Assembly: GCA_030529455.1 (NCBI GenBank) | Contig: JAUMWV010000004.1 | Location: forward strand, 1 to 57,760 | Source of the DNA: Propionibacteriaceae bacterium | Lineage (GTDB): Bacteria; Actinomycetota; Actinomycetes; Propionibacteriales; Propionibacteriaceae | Direction: 5' to 3' | Length of the DNA: 57,760 nucleotides | Part shown: in pieces, positions 55,903 through 57,760 of the stretch | How positions within the stretch are numbered: position 1 is the stretch's first letter | Layout: each line of letters opens with the position of its first letter | Program-made: the position numbers and the translations under genes | The notes under the pieces: model-generated | The model's input: the letters and a program-made list of their open reading frames with translations, nothing else | Database searches by the model: none | Told to the model about the DNA's origin: nothing

Positions 55903-57018
55903 ATGAAACAGCTGCCCGTCGTGTTCGAAGCGCCCCGCAAGGGGAAGGCGCCGACCCACTGGGTCGACCTGACCCCGCTGGGCCGCAGGGACGCGGTCAA
56001 GAAGCTCGGGCTGCCCGCCTTCCGCGCCGACCAGCTGTCCCGCCACCTGTTCGACCGGCTCACCGACGACCCGGACGACTGGACCGACCTGCCAGCAGAC
56101 ATCAGGACCCAGGTCGCCGAACAGCTCTTCCCGCGGCTGCTCGCGCCACTGACCCGGCAGCAGACCGACAACGGGGACACCACGAAGACGCTGTGGCGCC
56201 TCCAGGACGGGTCGCTGGTCGAGTCGGTGCGCATGGTCTACCCGAACCGGGTGACGATGTGCGTCTCCTCCCAGGCCGGGTGCGGGATGGCCTGCCCCTT
56301 CTGCGCCACGGGTCAGGCCGGGTTGCAGCGCAACATGAGCGCGGGGGAGATCGTCAGCCAGGTCATCGACGGCATGCGGCAGGGCCGGGTCCACAACATC
56401 GTGTTCATGGGCATGGGCGAACCCCTGGCGAACTACAACGCCGTGCTGCAGGCGATCCGTACCCTGGTGGAGCCGTCCCCGAATGGGCTGGGCATGAGCG
56501 CCCGCGGCATCACGGTCTCCACGGTCGGGTTCGTCCCGAACATCGCCCGCCTGGCGGCCGAGGGGCTGCCGCTGACGCTGGCGCTCAGCCTGCACGCCCC
56601 CGACGACGAGCTGCGCGACGAGATCGTCCCGATCAACAACCGGTGGAAGGTCGCCGAGGTGCTGGACGCCGCCTGGGACTACGCCAACACCACGAAGCGG
56701 CGGGTGTCCATCGAGTACGCCCTGATGCGTGACATCAACGATCAGGCGCATCGGGCCGACCTGCTCGCCGACGTCCTCAAGCGCCGGGGCGACTGGGGCT
56801 GGGTGCACGTCAACCTGATTCCGCTGAACCCCACCCCGGGGTCCAAGTGGACGGCGTCCCGCCGCTCCGACGAGCGGGCCTTCATCAAGCGGCTGGAGGA
56901 ACGCGGAGTCCCGGTGACGCTGCGCGACACCCGGGGCCGGGAGATCGACGGGGCCTGCGGTCAGCTCGCCGCGACGAGGCGCCCGGCCGAGCATCGCACC
57001 CCGCACCTGAACCGGTGA
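55903..57018 (+). CDS. rlmN: 23S rRNA (adenine2503-C2)-methyltransferase RlmN
   Basis: A 371-residue radical-SAM methyltransferase for A2503 of 23S rRNA and A37 of tRNA. The cluster cysteines are in [12 protein letters not shown] (CxxxCxxC), and [10 protein letters not shown] follows. The C-terminal active-site Cys lies in GACGQL. The start is ATG 55903, which lies 7 nt after TAGCGT (55890-55895), a leaderless pattern. An open frame also extends upstream through cdsA in another phase and is not used. Confidence 0.96.
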   Translation: MKQLPVVFEAPRKGKAPTHWVDLTPLGRRDAVKKLGLPAFRADQLSRHLFDRLTDDPDDWTDLPADIRTQVAEQLFPRLLAPLTRQQTDNGDTTKTLWRLQDGSLVESVRMVYPNRVTMCVSSQAGCGMACPFCATGQAGLQRNMSAGEIVSQVIDGMRQGRVHNIVFMGMGEPLANYNAVLQAIRTLVEPSPNGLGMSARGITVSTVGFVPNIARLAAEGLPLTLALSLHAPDDELRDEIVPINNRWKVAEVLDAAWDYANTTKRRVSIEYALMRDINDQAHRADLLADVLKRRGDWGWVHVNLIPLNPTPGSKWTASRRSDERAFIKRLEERGVPVTLRDTRGREIDGACGQLAATRRPAEHRTPHLNR

Positions 57019-57090
57019 TTTCCCACCCCGTCTGGCCACAGGGGATTCCTACCCGGTAGCGTGGCGGCGGCCAGCAGATGGCTAGGGACG

Positions 57091-57104
57091 TCTCACTCGT
57101 GAGA
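57091..57104. promoter_or_regulatory. Inverted repeat upstream of gdhA
   Basis: TCTCAC-TC-GTGAGA is a 6-bp inverted repeat about 65 bp before the gdhA start. A -10-like TAGGCT at 57133-57138 follows. It could be a regulator site for nitrogen control; there is no supporting gene nearby. Confidence 0.3.
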
Positions 57105-57159
57105 TACCCACGGGCGACTACTGTGCCTCGGGTAGGCTCACGAACGCTAACGACGCTGA

Positions 57160-57760
<601 letters not shown>

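Overview
The window is a high-GC actinobacterial chromosome segment of 57.8 kb. GC-rich third codon positions, short intergenic gaps, many GTG/TTG starts and many promoters of the form TAnnnT placed 6-8 nt before a start codon all fit Actinomycetota. A three-subunit SdhC-A-B complex, an M. tuberculosis Rv1084-Rv1086-like gene group (DUF255 protein, hemolysin III, short-chain Z-prenyl synthase) and rpsP-khpA-rimM-trmD order point to a Propionibacteriaceae-like organism; the family is inference, the phylum is secure. No rRNA, tRNA, transposase or cas gene was recognised.

Layout. 1-12.8 kb: housekeeping genes (DUF255 protein, uppS, hemolysin III, DUF4245, xseB-xseA, ispH, ilvA, rmuC) and one long ORF joining an M18 aminopeptidase to a KefB-like antiporter. 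A four-copy 28-bp repeat array with a 61-62 bp period lies between ilvA and rmuC. 12.9-14.0 kb: ychF. 14.0-19.2 kb: a lower-GC defence island starting exactly at the ychF stop codon. It holds an adenine methyltransferase and an EcoRI-family endonuclease, a decayed type III Mod fragment, a GHKL-ATPase/PD-(D/E)xK-like fusion protein, and 590 bp with no recognisable gene. 19.2-20.1 kb: an ACR3-like arsenite permease interrupted by two in-frame TAG codons. 20.3-23.1 kb: a P-type Ca2+-ATPase.

23.2-30.3 kb: a tightly coupled five-gene operon (SWIM zinc finger, DUF5691, MoxR AAA+, DUF5682, VWA) that resembles the E. coli yehLMPQ set and has no established function. 30.3-40.8 kb: aldo/keto reductase, alpha/beta hydrolase, yaaA, an SPFH-RHH pair, ffh, a GNAT protein, an amidohydrolase, a beta-CASP RNA hydrolase, a zincin-like metallopeptidase and an NRAMP transporter. 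41.0-57.8 kb: core translation and metabolism, namely rpsP-khpA-rimM-trmD, a lipoprotein polysaccharide deacetylase, sdhCAB, rplS-lepB-rnhB-DUF2469, two orphan TadE/TadG-like genes, rpsB-tsf-pyrH-frr-cdsA-rlmN and the 5' part of gdhA.

Most promising for something new: the GHKL-nuclease fusion in the island, the SWIM/DUF5691/MoxR/DUF5682/VWA operon, the 61-bp repeat array, and the aminopeptidase-antiporter fusion.
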